A stretch of DNA of 64,000 nt from positions 1,054,001 to 1,118,000 of the forward strand of contig NZ_CP163520.1 in NCBI RefSeq assembly GCF_041080675.1. Direction: 5' to 3'. The DNA is from Streptomyces sp. cg36 (GTDB taxonomy: Bacteria > Actinomycetota > Actinomycetes > Streptomycetales > Streptomycetaceae). The number at the start of each line of letters is the position of its first letter. The first letter of the stretch is position 1. The notes under the pieces were generated by a model, which was given only the letters and a program-made list of their open reading frames with translations, did no database searches and was not told the origin of the DNA. Positions 37,133 through 44,981 of this stretch are shown here, piece by piece. Position numbers and translations under genes: made by a program.

Positions 37133-38859
37133 TAGAGGCGGTTGAGGGTGACGGTGTCGGCGGGTTCGGAGCGCAGGGGGTCGCCGTCGAGGGTGACCAG
37201 ACCGGTGGCACCGTCCACGTCCACCGCCCCGGTCCGGGAGTTGAGCAGGAGGTCGGCGGGACCGATGCCACGGGTGCCGCGCACCGCGACCCGGCGCCGC
37301 CGGGTCGGCATCACATCCCCGCCCGCCTCCAGCGCGGCCCCGGCCACGAACGCCACCGACAGATCCGCGGCCGTCGCCCCGTGCGCCCCGAACAACGGCC
37401 CCAGCACCAACGGCTCACACGTATCGGTCGCCGCGTTCGGATCCCCCGTCACCCCCCACGCGGGAAAACCGGCCTTCAGGACCATCTGCGGCTTGGCACC
37501 GAAGAACGACGGCCGCCACAGCACCACATCCGCCAGCCTGCCCACCTCCAGCGAACCGACCTCGTGCGCCAGCCCGTGCGCGATCGCCGGATTCACCGTC
37601 AGCTTCGCGATATACCGCAGCACCCGCGCGTTGTCGTCACCCTCCCCGTCCCCCTCCAGCGGGCCCAGCTCCGCCTTCATCTTCGCCGCCATCGCGAACG
37701 TGCGCCGCACCGTCTCCCCGGCCCGCCCCATCCCCTGCGCGTCCGAGGAGGTGATCCCGATCGCCCCCACATCGTGCAGCACATCCTCCGCACCCATCGT
37801 GCCCGCCCGGATCCGGTCCCGCGCCATCGCCGCGTCCCCCGGCAGATCCGGCTTCAGCCCGTGCACCGACACGATCATCCCGTAATGCTCCGCCACCGCA
37901 TCCCGCCCGAACGGCAGCGTCGGATTCGTCGACGAGCCGATCACGTTCGCCACCCCCGCCATCTTCAACACATTGGGCACATGACCACCCCCACACCCCT
38001 CGATGTGGAACGCGTGAACCGTCCGCCCCTCCAGCACCCGCAGCGTGTCCTCCACCGACAGACACTCATTCAGCCCGTCACTGTGCAACGCCACCTGCAC
38101 ATCGTGCTCCTCCGCCACCCGCAACGCCGTATCCAACGCCCGCGCATGCGCCCCCATGTCCTCATGCACCTTGAACCCACACGCACCCCCCTCCACCAAC
38201 GCCTCCACCAACGGCGCCCCCACCGACGACGAACCCCGCCCCAAAAACCCCACATTCACCGGCCACGCATCAAACGCGTTGAACACATGACGCAACGCCC
38301 ACGGAGAATTGACGCCCACACCCCAACTCGGCCCCGTTTCCTGGCCGATGAGCGTGGTGACCCCGCTCGAAAGGGACGCTTCCATGATCCGGGGGGAGAG
38401 CATGTGGACATGGGTGTCGACGGCCCCGGCGGTGGCGATCAACCCCTCTCCGGAGATCATCGTCGTGCCCGTGCCGACGACGATGTCCACCCCGTCGAGC
38501 GTGTCCGGGTTGCCCGCCCGCCCGATGGCGTGGATACGGCCCTCCCGGATCCCGATCGACACCTTCCGGATGCCCAGCACCGCGTCGATCACCACGACGT
38601 TGCTGATCACGAGGTCACACGTATCGCGGACCGCCGCCGCCTTGAGGTGCAGCCCGTCACGCGCCGTCTTCCCGAACCCCGCCAGGAACTCGTCCCCCGG
38701 AAGCTGGGAGTCGGACTCGACGCGCACGACGAGCCCGGAGTCGCCCAGCCGTACCCGGTCACCGGCGCGCGGGCCGTGCACCAAGGCGTATTCGTGCGGG
38801 TCGATGTGGCGGCTGTACCCGGGCGCGCAGTGGTCGCTGTGGCGAGTCGGCCTGCTCAT
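37123..38859 (-). CDS. ureC: Urease alpha-subunit-like metallohydrolase
   Basis: A 578-aa protein colinear with urease alpha. All nickel ligands are present: H150 and H152 (VDTHVH), the carbamylated lysine K230 and H232 (GFKVHEDMG), H259 (VALHSDGLNE), H293 (EGCGGGHVPN) and D373 (TSSDAQGMGR). The mobile flap differs: where ureases have M-V-C-H-H-L it reads MIVSVHGLKP, so the flap Cys is Val332 while the general acid His333 remains. The loop after TGP is about four residues shorter, and SDSQAMGR has become SDAQGMGR. The ATG overlaps the ureAB stop (ATGA). No ureD/E/F/G maturation genes are in the window. It may be a true second urease or a ureidohydrolase for a substituted urea. Part of the gene has unusual codon use. 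Confidence 0.88.
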   Translation of the reverse strand: MSRPTRHSDHCAPGYSRHIDPHEYALVHGPRAGDRVRLGDSGLVVRVESDSQLPGDEFLAGFGKTARDGLHLKAAAVRDTCDLVISNVVVIDAVLGIRKVSIGIREGRIHAIGRAGNPDTLDGVDIVVGTGTTMISGEGLIATAGAVDTHVHMLSPRIMEASLSSGVTTLIGQETGPSWGVGVNSPWALRHVFNAFDAWPVNVGFLGRGSSSVGAPLVEALVEGGACGFKVHEDMGAHARALDTALRVAEEHDVQVALHSDGLNECLSVEDTLRVLEGRTVHAFHIEGCGGGHVPNVLKMAGVANVIGSSTNPTLPFGRDAVAEHYGMIVSVHGLKPDLPGDAAMARDRIRAGTMGAEDVLHDVGAIGITSSDAQGMGRAGETVRRTFAMAAKMKAELGPLEGDGEGDDNARVLRYIAKLTVNPAIAHGLAHEVGSLEVGRLADVVLWRPSFFGAKPQMVLKAGFPAWGVTGDPNAATDTCEPLVLGPLFGAHGATAADLSVAFVAGAALEAGGDVMPTRRRRVAVRGTRGIGPADLLLNSRTGAVDVDGATGLVTLDGDPLRSEPADTVTLNRLYFL

Positions 38860-39593
38860 ACGGTTTCACCTTCCGGAACGACAGGAACGACAGGGACGGC
38901 AGGGACGACAGGAACGGCAGCGCCGAGGTAGCCGCAGGCCGCGGCCCTGCGCAACGCCTCTTCCCTGGCCCCCGGAGCATCCAGCGGACCATCCACCAAC
39001 CCCGCGAAACCGATCGCCACCCGCGCACCACCGACCGGCACCAGACCCACCTCCGCCACACCCCCCGGATCGAACCGCACCGACGACCCCGCCGGCACAC
39101 ACAACCGCATCCCGTACGCCGCACCCCGGTCGAACTCCAACCGCGGATTCACCTCGAAGAAATGAAAGTGCGACGTCACACTCACCGGCACCGACGCCGT
39201 ATTACGCACCACAAGCCGCACCACCGGCTCACGATCCGGCCCCTGCGGCCCCGGCAGCACCGCCCCCGGAGCGTCGGCATCGCGCTCCACCGCGCCGAAC
39301 GGATCGGCGACGGCGGCGAGTCGACTGCCGTCGTCGAAGACGGCCTCGACCTGGATCTCGGTGACGACTCCGACGACACCGGGCAGCACGTCGTCCGGCC
39401 CCAGGACCGCGCGTGCCCGGTCGATCGCCTCGGCGAGGCGCAGGCCGTCGCGGGCCGCCTCGCAGACGGTGTCCGCGATCAGCGCCGTCGCCTCGGGCAC
39501 ATTGAGCCGCAACCCGCGCGCCCGGCGCGCCCGCGCCAGCTCAGCGGCGGTGAACAGCAGGAGCCGGTCCCGCTCGGTGGGGGTCAGTGGCAT
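38856..39593 (-). CDS. ureAB: Urease gamma-beta fusion subunit
   Basis: A 245-aa fusion: residues 1-100 are the gamma subunit (LTPTERDRLLLFTAAELARA, RGLRLNVPEATALI, EIQVEAVFDDGSRLAAVADP) and about 100-225 the beta subunit (VRNTASVPVSVTSHFHFFEV, RLEFDRGAAYGMRLCVPAGS, VRFDPGG). The last 20 residues are a low-complexity Pro-Val tail encoded by a 9-bp tandem repeat. The start at 39593 matches the conserved gamma N-terminus; the open frame to 39755 would cross the operator. It is first in the urease-like operon and its stop overlaps ureC. Confidence 0.9.
   Translation of the reverse strand: MPLTPTERDRLLLFTAAELARARRARGLRLNVPEATALIADTVCEAARDGLRLAEAIDRARAVLGPDDVLPGVVGVVTEIQVEAVFDDGSRLAAVADPFGAVERDADAPGAVLPGPQGPDREPVVRLVVRNTASVPVSVTSHFHFFEVNPRLEFDRGAAYGMRLCVPAGSSVRFDPGGVAEVGLVPVGGARVAIGFAGLVDGPLDAPGAREEALRRAAACGYLGAAVPVVPAVPVVPVVPEGETV
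38875..38919. repeat. 9-bp tandem repeat at the 3' end of ureAB
   Basis: Five copies of GGAACGACA and close variants (GGGACGGCA, GGGACGACA, GGAACGGCA), in frame with ureAB, encode a Pro-Val/Ala-rich tail. A 9-bp period keeps the frame, so copy number may vary without disrupting the gene. Confidence 0.8.
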
Positions 39594-39745
39594 GTCGGCC
39601 TCGCGTACCTGACGTACATGAGTGCTTCCTTCCTCCCCCGCGGACAGGGCCGGGACGGGGAGAGAGCGAGGGGCCGGGTCCTGTGGGTTGGTCCGTGGCG
39701 GCTCGGCGTCGGGCGAGCGGGGCGACGGGGGCCCGGCGTGAGCAC

Positions 39746-39774
39746 ACTGTGGCACTGACTGAATTTTCAGTCAA
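39746..39774 (-). promoter_or_regulatory. Operator-promoter 2 (upstream of ureAB)
   Basis: TGACTGAATTTTCAGTCA (39756-39773) is a perfect 8-bp inverted repeat around two bases. On the minus strand, TTGACT (39774-39769) forms a -35 box and, 17 bases on, CACAGT (39751-39746) a possible -10. The palindrome fills the -35 and spacer, so a bound repressor would block RNA polymerase. It is 150 bases upstream of ureAB. Confidence 0.75.
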
Positions 39775-39790
39775 GATCTGGCGCGCAATC

Positions 39791-39838
39791 ACGCCTGTGG
39801 GCGCTCTCCCCCGCGTAGGGGAAAGCGCCCACAGGCGT
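39791..39838 (-). terminator. Terminator after the minus-strand TetR gene
   Basis: Perfect 15-bp stem ACGCCTGTGGGCGCT (39791-39805) and AGCGCCCACAGGCGT (39824-39838); the 18-base loop holds a second CCCC/GGGG pairing. It separates the TetR gene from the ureAB promoter. Confidence 0.8.
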
Positions 39839-39862
39839 ACGGAGGGTGCCGCGCCGGTACGG

Positions 39863-40444
39863 CTAGGGCCGACGCAGGTGGGTCAGCTCCACCTCGATCG
39901 CGTCCGTCATCAGCGCGCGGGCGTGGCCGATGGCGAGGCCGCCGCTGAGCCAGCGCATGCTCAGCCCTTCGAGCAGGGCCGTGAGCCGCTCGGCCGACGC
40001 GGCGAGCGTGGCGGCGGGCGCGAGCGGGTGCACCTGCCCCAGCAGGGCGGCCACTTCCTGCACCCACACCAGCGTGGCCCGGGCCAGGTCCTCGCGCAGA
40101 ACGGGGTCGAAGACGGCGCTCGCCCGCAACTCGCCCCAGGCGGTGCTGTTCTCCCGTACTTCCGGGGTGTCCTGGAGCTCCAGGAGGAGGACCTGGTCGA
40201 GTTCCTCGCGCGGGCCCAGCGGCTCCTCGTCGGGATCCTGGGCCGTGGTGTACCGCTCGGCGCGGTCGTTGATGAACTCCAGTGTCTGGCGCAGGACGCC
40301 GGTGCGGTCCTTGAAGTGGTAGTAGATCAGGCCGGTGGAGACACCGGCCTCCTCCGCCAGTTCCTCCACGCGAAGACCGCGGACCCCGCGCCGGGCGATG
40401 ACCCGTGCGGCTGCTTCGAGGATCTGAGTACTGCGAGACGCCAT
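39863..40444 (-). CDS. TetR-family regulator 1
   Basis: A 193-aa TetR protein. The N-terminal HTH is AARVIARRGVRGLRVEELAE then AGVSTGLIYYHFKDRTGVLR; the C-terminal ligand domain is helical (VRENSTAWGELRASAVFDPV). It is closely similar along its length to the divergent TetR gene (40644-41270), so the two are duplicates. Its ATG lies 129 bases from palindrome 3, which is shared between the two divergent promoters. It is the best candidate, with its twin, to bind the TGACTGAA palindromes. Confidence 0.93.
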   Translation of the reverse strand: MASRSTQILEAAARVIARRGVRGLRVEELAEEAGVSTGLIYYHFKDRTGVLRQTLEFINDRAERYTTAQDPDEEPLGPREELDQVLLLELQDTPEVRENSTAWGELRASAVFDPVLREDLARATLVWVQEVAALLGQVHPLAPAATLAASAERLTALLEGLSMRWLSGGLAIGHARALMTDAIEVELTHLRRP

Positions 40445-40571
40445 GTCAGAACCCTATCCGGACCGCCGGGACCCGCGTGCCCGAGTCCCCCGGGGCACCT
40501 GCGCCCCACCAGCGTCGCCTGCCCCCTCCGCCCCCACGGGAGAGCGAAGTGCACCCCACCCGCCCTACCCA

Positions 40572-40591
40572 TTGACTAAAGTTTCAGTCAA
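40572..40591. promoter_or_regulatory. Operator-like palindrome 3 (between divergent TetR genes)
   Basis: TTGACTAAAGTTTCAGTCAA: half-sites TGACTAAA and TTCAGTCA, one mismatch from symmetry. TTGACT at 40572 could be the -35 box of the plus-strand TetR gene. The position implies autoregulation of one or both TetR genes. Confidence 0.75.
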
Positions 40592-40643
40592 CGACAACGG
40601 ATATCGAAGGACGAGGTGGCACGACCGTGCGAAGGAGCACCGG

Positions 40644-41270
40644 GTGAGGGACCGGAAGACGGGGATCCTGGAGGCGGCGGCCCGGGTCATCGCCCGGCGC
40701 GGGGTCCGGGGCCTGCGGGTGGAGGAACTGGCGGCGGAGGCCGGGGTCTCCAAGGCCCTCGTCTACTACCACTTCGGGGACCGCGCCCGGCTGCTGCGGC
40801 ACACCCTGCACTTCATCGGGGACCGGGCGGAGCGCGACGCCCGCCGCCCGGCGTCGGAGCCGGCCGGGCCGGAGGACCGGGTGCGCGAACTGGAGGACCG
40901 GCTGCTGCACCAGCTCCAGGACGTGCCCGAGGTGCGCGAGAAGCGCGTCGCCTGGGGCGAGCTGCGCAGCGGCGCGGTCTTCGAGCCCGAGCTGCGCGAG
41001 GGTCTTGAGCAGGCGAGCGGGGAGTGGACGCGGGAGGTCGCGGACCTGCTCGCGGACGCGGCGCCCGGCGCGCCCAGGGGCGCTCCGACCGCCGCCGCCG
41101 AGCGGCTCACCATCCTCCTGGAGGGGCTGAGCACCCGCTGGCTGATCGGCGGGCTGCCGGTCGGCCACGCCCGTGCGCTGCTGCGGGAGGCAATCCGCGC
41201 GGAGGTCGGCTCGCTGCGGATCCGGAACCCGGCCCGGGTCGCGGCATCGGGCACCCACCCCCTGCGCTGA
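40644..41270 (+). CDS. TetR-family regulator 2
   Basis: A 208-aa TetR protein with HTH ILEAAARVIARRGVRGLRVE then AAEAGVSKALVYYHFGDRAR and a ligand domain aligned with TetR 1 (VREKRVAWGELRSGAVFEPE; LLEGLSTRWLIGGLPVGHAR). I start at the GTG at 40644, which has GAAGGAG 6 bases upstream; the longer frame from 40443 would read through the operator. Divergent from TetR 1. Recognition helices of the two are nearly the same (GVSTGLIYYHF versus GVSKALVYYHF), so they may share or compete for operators. Confidence 0.92.
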   Translation: MRDRKTGILEAAARVIARRGVRGLRVEELAAEAGVSKALVYYHFGDRARLLRHTLHFIGDRAERDARRPASEPAGPEDRVRELEDRLLHQLQDVPEVREKRVAWGELRSGAVFEPELREGLEQASGEWTREVADLLADAAPGAPRGAPTAAAERLTILLEGLSTRWLIGGLPVGHARALLREAIRAEVGSLRIRNPARVAASGTHPLR

Positions 41271-41327
41271 CCGGCCCGGACGGCACTCCGGGCCCGGTGC
41301 CCGCCCTCGGATGAGGAAGATCCAGAG

Positions 41328-41356
41328 TTGACTGAAAATTCAGTCAGTGCCAGAGT
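41328..41356 (+). promoter_or_regulatory. Operator-promoter 4 (upstream of the lipoprotein deiminase)
   Basis: TGACTGAAAATTCAGTCA (41329-41346), a perfect inverted repeat. TTGACT (41328-41333), 17 bases and CAGAGT (41351-41356) form a candidate promoter. The palindrome plus its downstream flank GTGCCA is identical to the minus-strand reading of site 2. It implies a leader of roughly 170 bases before the GTG at 41536. Confidence 0.75.
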
Positions 41357-41535
41357 GAGGTTCCTGGCCATCCCCACGCGGGCCTCGGTGCGGTACTCGC
41401 GCGATCGCTCGGACAGCCGGTCGCCGCGCCGCCGCCCGTGTGAAGCCATGGCCCGCGCCGCCCGCCGTCCCGCGCGTCACCACGACCCGGCCGCGGCGGC
41501 CGGATAGCTTCAGCAGCTGACGATCGGAGCACCAC

Positions 41536-42708
41536 GTGTCCCCCCACTTCCCCACCCGGCGCACCGCCCTGCGCACCTTCGCCGGCGTCGGCGGCGCGCT
41601 CGCCCTGGGCGCCACGGCCTGCAGCCCCGAGGACTCCGCCGAGGCCGGTGAGACCACCGGCCCCAAGGCGTCGAAGGCGTCCCCCGGCGCGGGCGGCGGC
41701 CGGCGCTTCGGCGCCGAGTGGGAGAGCCACACACGTACGTTCATGTCGTGGCCGGCCCTCCCCTCCGTCTGGGGGCAGGACCTGCCCTACGTGCGCGAGG
41801 ACATCGCCCGCATCGCCCGTGCCGTCGGGGAGTACGAGGCCGTGGTGATGATGGCGCGCCCGGACCAGGTGTCGGCGGCGCAGCGGGCCTGCGGCTCGAA
41901 GGTCGAGGTCATCCCGCTCCCGGTCGACGACCTGTGGGCCCGGGACACCGTCCCCGTCTTCGTCGAGGACAAGGGCGGGCTCCTCGGCATCGACTTCAAC
42001 TTCAACGGCTGGGGCAACAAGCAGGAGCACACCAACGACGCCCAGGTGGGCCGCAAGCTGCTGGCCAAGTACCGGATCGACCGCGAGCAGGCGCCGCTCG
42101 TCGCCGAGGGCGGCTCGTTCGAGACCGACGGGGAGGGGACCCTCCTGATCACCGAGAGCTCGATCGTCAACGACAACCGCAACCGCGGCAAGAGCCGGGA
42201 CCAGATCGAGGCCGAGCTCATCCGGACCCTCGGTGTGCGGAAGGTGGTCTGGCTGGCGGGCGTCCGCGGCAAGGACATCACCGACGCGCACGTGGACAGC
42301 CTCGTGCGCTTCACCGCCCCCGGCGTCGTCCTCCTCGACCGGGCGCACCCGGACACTCCCCCGGACTCCTGGTCCCGCTCGGCCGACCAGGCCCGTTCGG
42401 TGCTGAGCAGGACGACCGACGCCCGGGGCCGCCGGTTCGAGATCATCGACCTGCCCCAGCCCGACCTCGACAAGATCACCGGCAAGGGCGACGACTTCGT
42501 GTCCACCTACGCCAACTTCTACATCGCCAACGACTCCGTCTTCCTGCCGAAGTTCGGCGACAAGCAGGCGGACGCGCGGGCCAAGTCGATCCTCCAGGAG
42601 CACTTCCCCAAGCGGGACGTCGTGCAGGTGCAGATCGACGCCATCGCCTCCGGTGGCGGTGGGATCCACTGCTCCACCCACGACCAGCCCGGCAAGCCGG
42701 CCGCCTGA
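41536..42708 (+). CDS. Agmatine deiminase-family Tat lipoprotein
   Basis: A 390-aa agmatine deiminase-like protein with an export signal that has both twin arginines (TRRTALRTFAGVGGALALGA) and a lipobox ending in Cys (ATAC), so it is probably a membrane-anchored lipoprotein outside the cell. Active-site segments: DDLWARDTVPVFV, VAEGGSFETDGEG, ITDAHVDSLVRF, Cys379 in GGGGIHCSTHDQP (the usual T-Q-Q after Cys is T-H-D here). The GTG at 41536 gives the complete signal. Palindrome 4 lies about 190 bases upstream. The DUF4436 gene starts 2 bases after its stop. Confidence 0.88.
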   Translation: MSPHFPTRRTALRTFAGVGGALALGATACSPEDSAEAGETTGPKASKASPGAGGGRRFGAEWESHTRTFMSWPALPSVWGQDLPYVREDIARIARAVGEYEAVVMMARPDQVSAAQRACGSKVEVIPLPVDDLWARDTVPVFVEDKGGLLGIDFNFNGWGNKQEHTNDAQVGRKLLAKYRIDREQAPLVAEGGSFETDGEGTLLITESSIVNDNRNRGKSRDQIEAELIRTLGVRKVVWLAGVRGKDITDAHVDSLVRFTAPGVVLLDRAHPDTPPDSWSRSADQARSVLSRTTDARGRRFEIIDLPQPDLDKITGKGDDFVSTYANFYIANDSVFLPKFGDKQADARAKSILQEHFPKRDVVQVQIDAIASGGGGIHCSTHDQPGKPAA

Positions 42709-42710
42709 GC

Positions 42711-43592
42711 ATGACCGGGACCCGACGCGACCGGCCCCGCAGCGGCCTCCTCGCCGTGGTGCCAGTGGTCCTCGCCCTCCTGGTGGCCGGGGCGTGCGGA
42801 CTCTGGCTCCAGTACGGGGAGCGCCAGGGCCTGGGCGCCCGGCACACGGCGGCGCCCGCCGAGCCGGTCCGCGACCGGGTCGACATCGACGCCGCCGTGC
42901 AGCGCGTCGACGCGACCGCCCGCGAGCTGGTCCTGCGCATCCAGGTCACCCCGCGCGGCGCCCTCGCGGAGGCGGGCGGTCTCTCGCCCGTCGAGGACCT
43001 GACGCTGCAGACCTCGCCCGCCGTCCGCGGCGACCTCTCCTTCCGCGCCCACAGCCGCCTCTCCAGCATCGACGTGCCGGTGGCGCTGACGGGCGGTCCG
43101 ATCACGGACTACCCCTTCGACTCGTACGCGACGGAGCTGGAGTTCTCCGCGGTGCAGGGCGGCCGGAGCGTGCCCGTGCGGATGACGCTCTCCAACCGCG
43201 ACGCGCTGTTCGCGCTCGGGGTCGACGCCTCGGAGGACAGCGGCACGGCGGTCTTCTCGGTGGACGCGGTGCGTTCCACCAGCTCCCTCGTGTTCGTCCT
43301 GTTCATGATGGCCGCGATGTGGGCCCTGACCGGTGCCGTCCTGATGGGCGGCTGGTATCTCGTACGCCGCCGCAAGGGCCTGACCTGGCCCGCGCTGGGC
43401 TGGATGGCCGCCACGCTCTTCGCCCTGGCCGCCTTCCGCAACACCGCGCCGGGCGCGCCGCCCATCGGCAGTCTGCTCGACTACCTCGCGTTCTTCTGGG
43501 CGGAGACCCTGATCGCCTTCTGTGTGATCGTGGTGGTCGTCAGCGCGGTACGGGCGGAGGGGCCACCGCCGGGCCCGGACGAGACACCCTGA
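42711..43592 (+). CDS. DUF4436 membrane protein
   Basis: A 293-aa protein with an N-terminal hydrophobic helix (LLAVVPVVLALLVAGACGLW), an extracytoplasmic beta-rich region (about 45-185, containing ITDYPFDSYATELEF) and three C-terminal helices (LVFVLFMMAAMWALTGAVLM; LGWMAATLFALAAFRNTAPG; FFWAETLIAFCVIVVVVSAV). This fits DUF4436, whose function is not known. It starts 2 bases after the lipoprotein deiminase stop, so it is co-expressed with it and belongs to the same regulated unit. Confidence 0.8.
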   Translation: MTGTRRDRPRSGLLAVVPVVLALLVAGACGLWLQYGERQGLGARHTAAPAEPVRDRVDIDAAVQRVDATARELVLRIQVTPRGALAEAGGLSPVEDLTLQTSPAVRGDLSFRAHSRLSSIDVPVALTGGPITDYPFDSYATELEFSAVQGGRSVPVRMTLSNRDALFALGVDASEDSGTAVFSVDAVRSTSSLVFVLFMMAAMWALTGAVLMGGWYLVRRRKGLTWPALGWMAATLFALAAFRNTAPGAPPIGSLLDYLAFFWAETLIAFCVIVVVVSAVRAEGPPPGPDETP

Positions 43593-43638
43593 AGCCCCGG
43601 GGCGGGGCGCCGACCCGTCCACCCCATGCCCGACCGCG

Positions 43639-43668
43639 GAACGGCCGCCTCCTTCGAGGCGGCCGTTC
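43639..43668 (+). terminator. Terminator after the DUF4436 gene
   Basis: Perfect 13-bp stem GAACGGCCGCCTC (43639-43651) and GAGGCGGCCGTTC (43656-43668), CTTC tetraloop, 46 bases past the stop. It ends the deiminase-DUF4436 unit. Confidence 0.85.
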
Positions 43669-43880
43669 GGTGTGTCCGAGAAGTGCGGCCCACCTGCGAG
43701 GGCGTGGCGGCGATGGGGCAGGATGGCGCCCGTTCGCGGCGCGTACCCACGGGTACGCCGACCCGGACCGAGCACCACGCAACACGATCTGACAGGTGAC
43801 AAGATGGCGACACATCGCATAGCCCGGCCGGTGGCGGCCCCCGGACCCCTCCACTCCCCGCACGCCCCGGAGGACGTCCG

Positions 43881-44981
43881 TTGACCCGGGAACTGGTCCT
43901 GCACGACTGGGTGGTGGCCGCCATATCGATGGCCGCGGGCCTCGTGGCGGCCGTGCTGCTGCGGGCCCTGCTGCGCTGGCTCGGGCGGCACGCGCTGCGG
44001 ACCAAGTGGCGCGGGGACGACATCATCGTCGACGCGCTGCGCACCGTCGCCCCCTGGGCGGCCGTGGTCGCGGGCGCCGCGGCGGCGGCCTCCGTACTGC
44101 CGCTCACCAAACGGCTCGCGGCGATCACCAACCACACGCTCACCGCCGTCCTCATCCTGGTCGTCACCCTCACCGCGGCCCGGGTCATCGCCGACCTGGT
44201 GCAGTCGGTGGCCGCGTCCCGCACCGGGGTGGCCGGTTCGGCCACCATCTTCGTCAACATCACCCGGGTCGTGGTCCTGGCGATGGGCGCGCTGGTGGCG
44301 CTCGACACCCTCGGCATCTCCATCGCGCCGCTGCTCACCGCCCTGGGCGTGGGTGGTCTGGCGGTCGCGCTGGCGCTCCAGGACACCCTCGCCAACCTGT
44401 TCGCCGGGGTGCACATCCTGGCGTCCAAGACCGTGCAGCCCGGTGACTACATGCGGCTGAGCAGCGGGGAGGAGGGGTACGTCGTCGACATCAACTGGCG
44501 CAACACCGTGGTGCGCAACCTGTCGAACAACCTCGTCATCATCCCCAACGCACGGCTCGCCCGCACCAACATGACCAACTTCTCGCGCCCGGAGCAGGAG
44601 TTGTCGATCCTGGTCCAGGTGGGGGTGGGGTACGAGAGCGACCTGGAGCACGTGGAGCGGGTGACGCTCGACGTCATCAACACCGTGATGACGGACATCA
44701 CCGGCGCGCTCCCCCACCACGAGGCGGCGGTCCGCTTCCACACCTTCGCGGATTCGCGGATCAACTTCACGGTGATCCTGGGCGTGGGCGAGTTCAGCGA
44801 CCAGTACCGGATCAAGCACGAGTTCATCAAGCGCCTGCACCAGCGCTACCGGGCGGAGGGCATCTCGATCCCCGCCCCCACCCGCACCGTCTCCCTCCAC
44901 CACGACGAGCCCCGGCCCGGCGTCCCCGTTCCGCACCAGCGCGAGGCGTCCGACAGCGCCCGGTGGGAAGTGCAGGGCTAG
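43881..44981 (+). CDS. MscS-family mechanosensitive channel
   Basis: A 366-aa membrane protein. After three N-terminal helices the pore helix TM3 shows the MscS pattern of small residues (LGVGGLAVALALQDTLANLF), followed by the beta domain (VQPGDYMRLSSGEEGYVVDI, NWRNTVVRN, VIIPNARLARTNMTNFSRPE). Such channels release solutes on hypo-osmotic shock. The start GTG... frame begins TRELVLHDW at 43881 with GAGGA 8 bases upstream. It is transcribed alone, after a terminator. Confidence 0.92.
   Translation: MTRELVLHDWVVAAISMAAGLVAAVLLRALLRWLGRHALRTKWRGDDIIVDALRTVAPWAAVVAGAAAAASVLPLTKRLAAITNHTLTAVLILVVTLTAARVIADLVQSVAASRTGVAGSATIFVNITRVVVLAMGALVALDTLGISIAPLLTALGVGGLAVALALQDTLANLFAGVHILASKTVQPGDYMRLSSGEEGYVVDINWRNTVVRNLSNNLVIIPNARLARTNMTNFSRPEQELSILVQVGVGYESDLEHVERVTLDVINTVMTDITGALPHHEAAVRFHTFADSRINFTVILGVGEFSDQYRIKHEFIKRLHQRYRAEGISIPAPTRTVSLHHDEPRPGVPVPHQREASDSARWEVQG

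Noticed and set aside
38875..38919. Short tandem repeats considered as a CRISPR array
   Set aside because: Units are 9 bp with no spacers and are in frame with ureAB; there are no cas genes in the window.
37000..38931. Long plus-strand frame over ureC with His/Arg/Pro repeats
   Set aside because: It is the complement of ureC; the odd composition only reflects the G-ending codon patches of the real gene.
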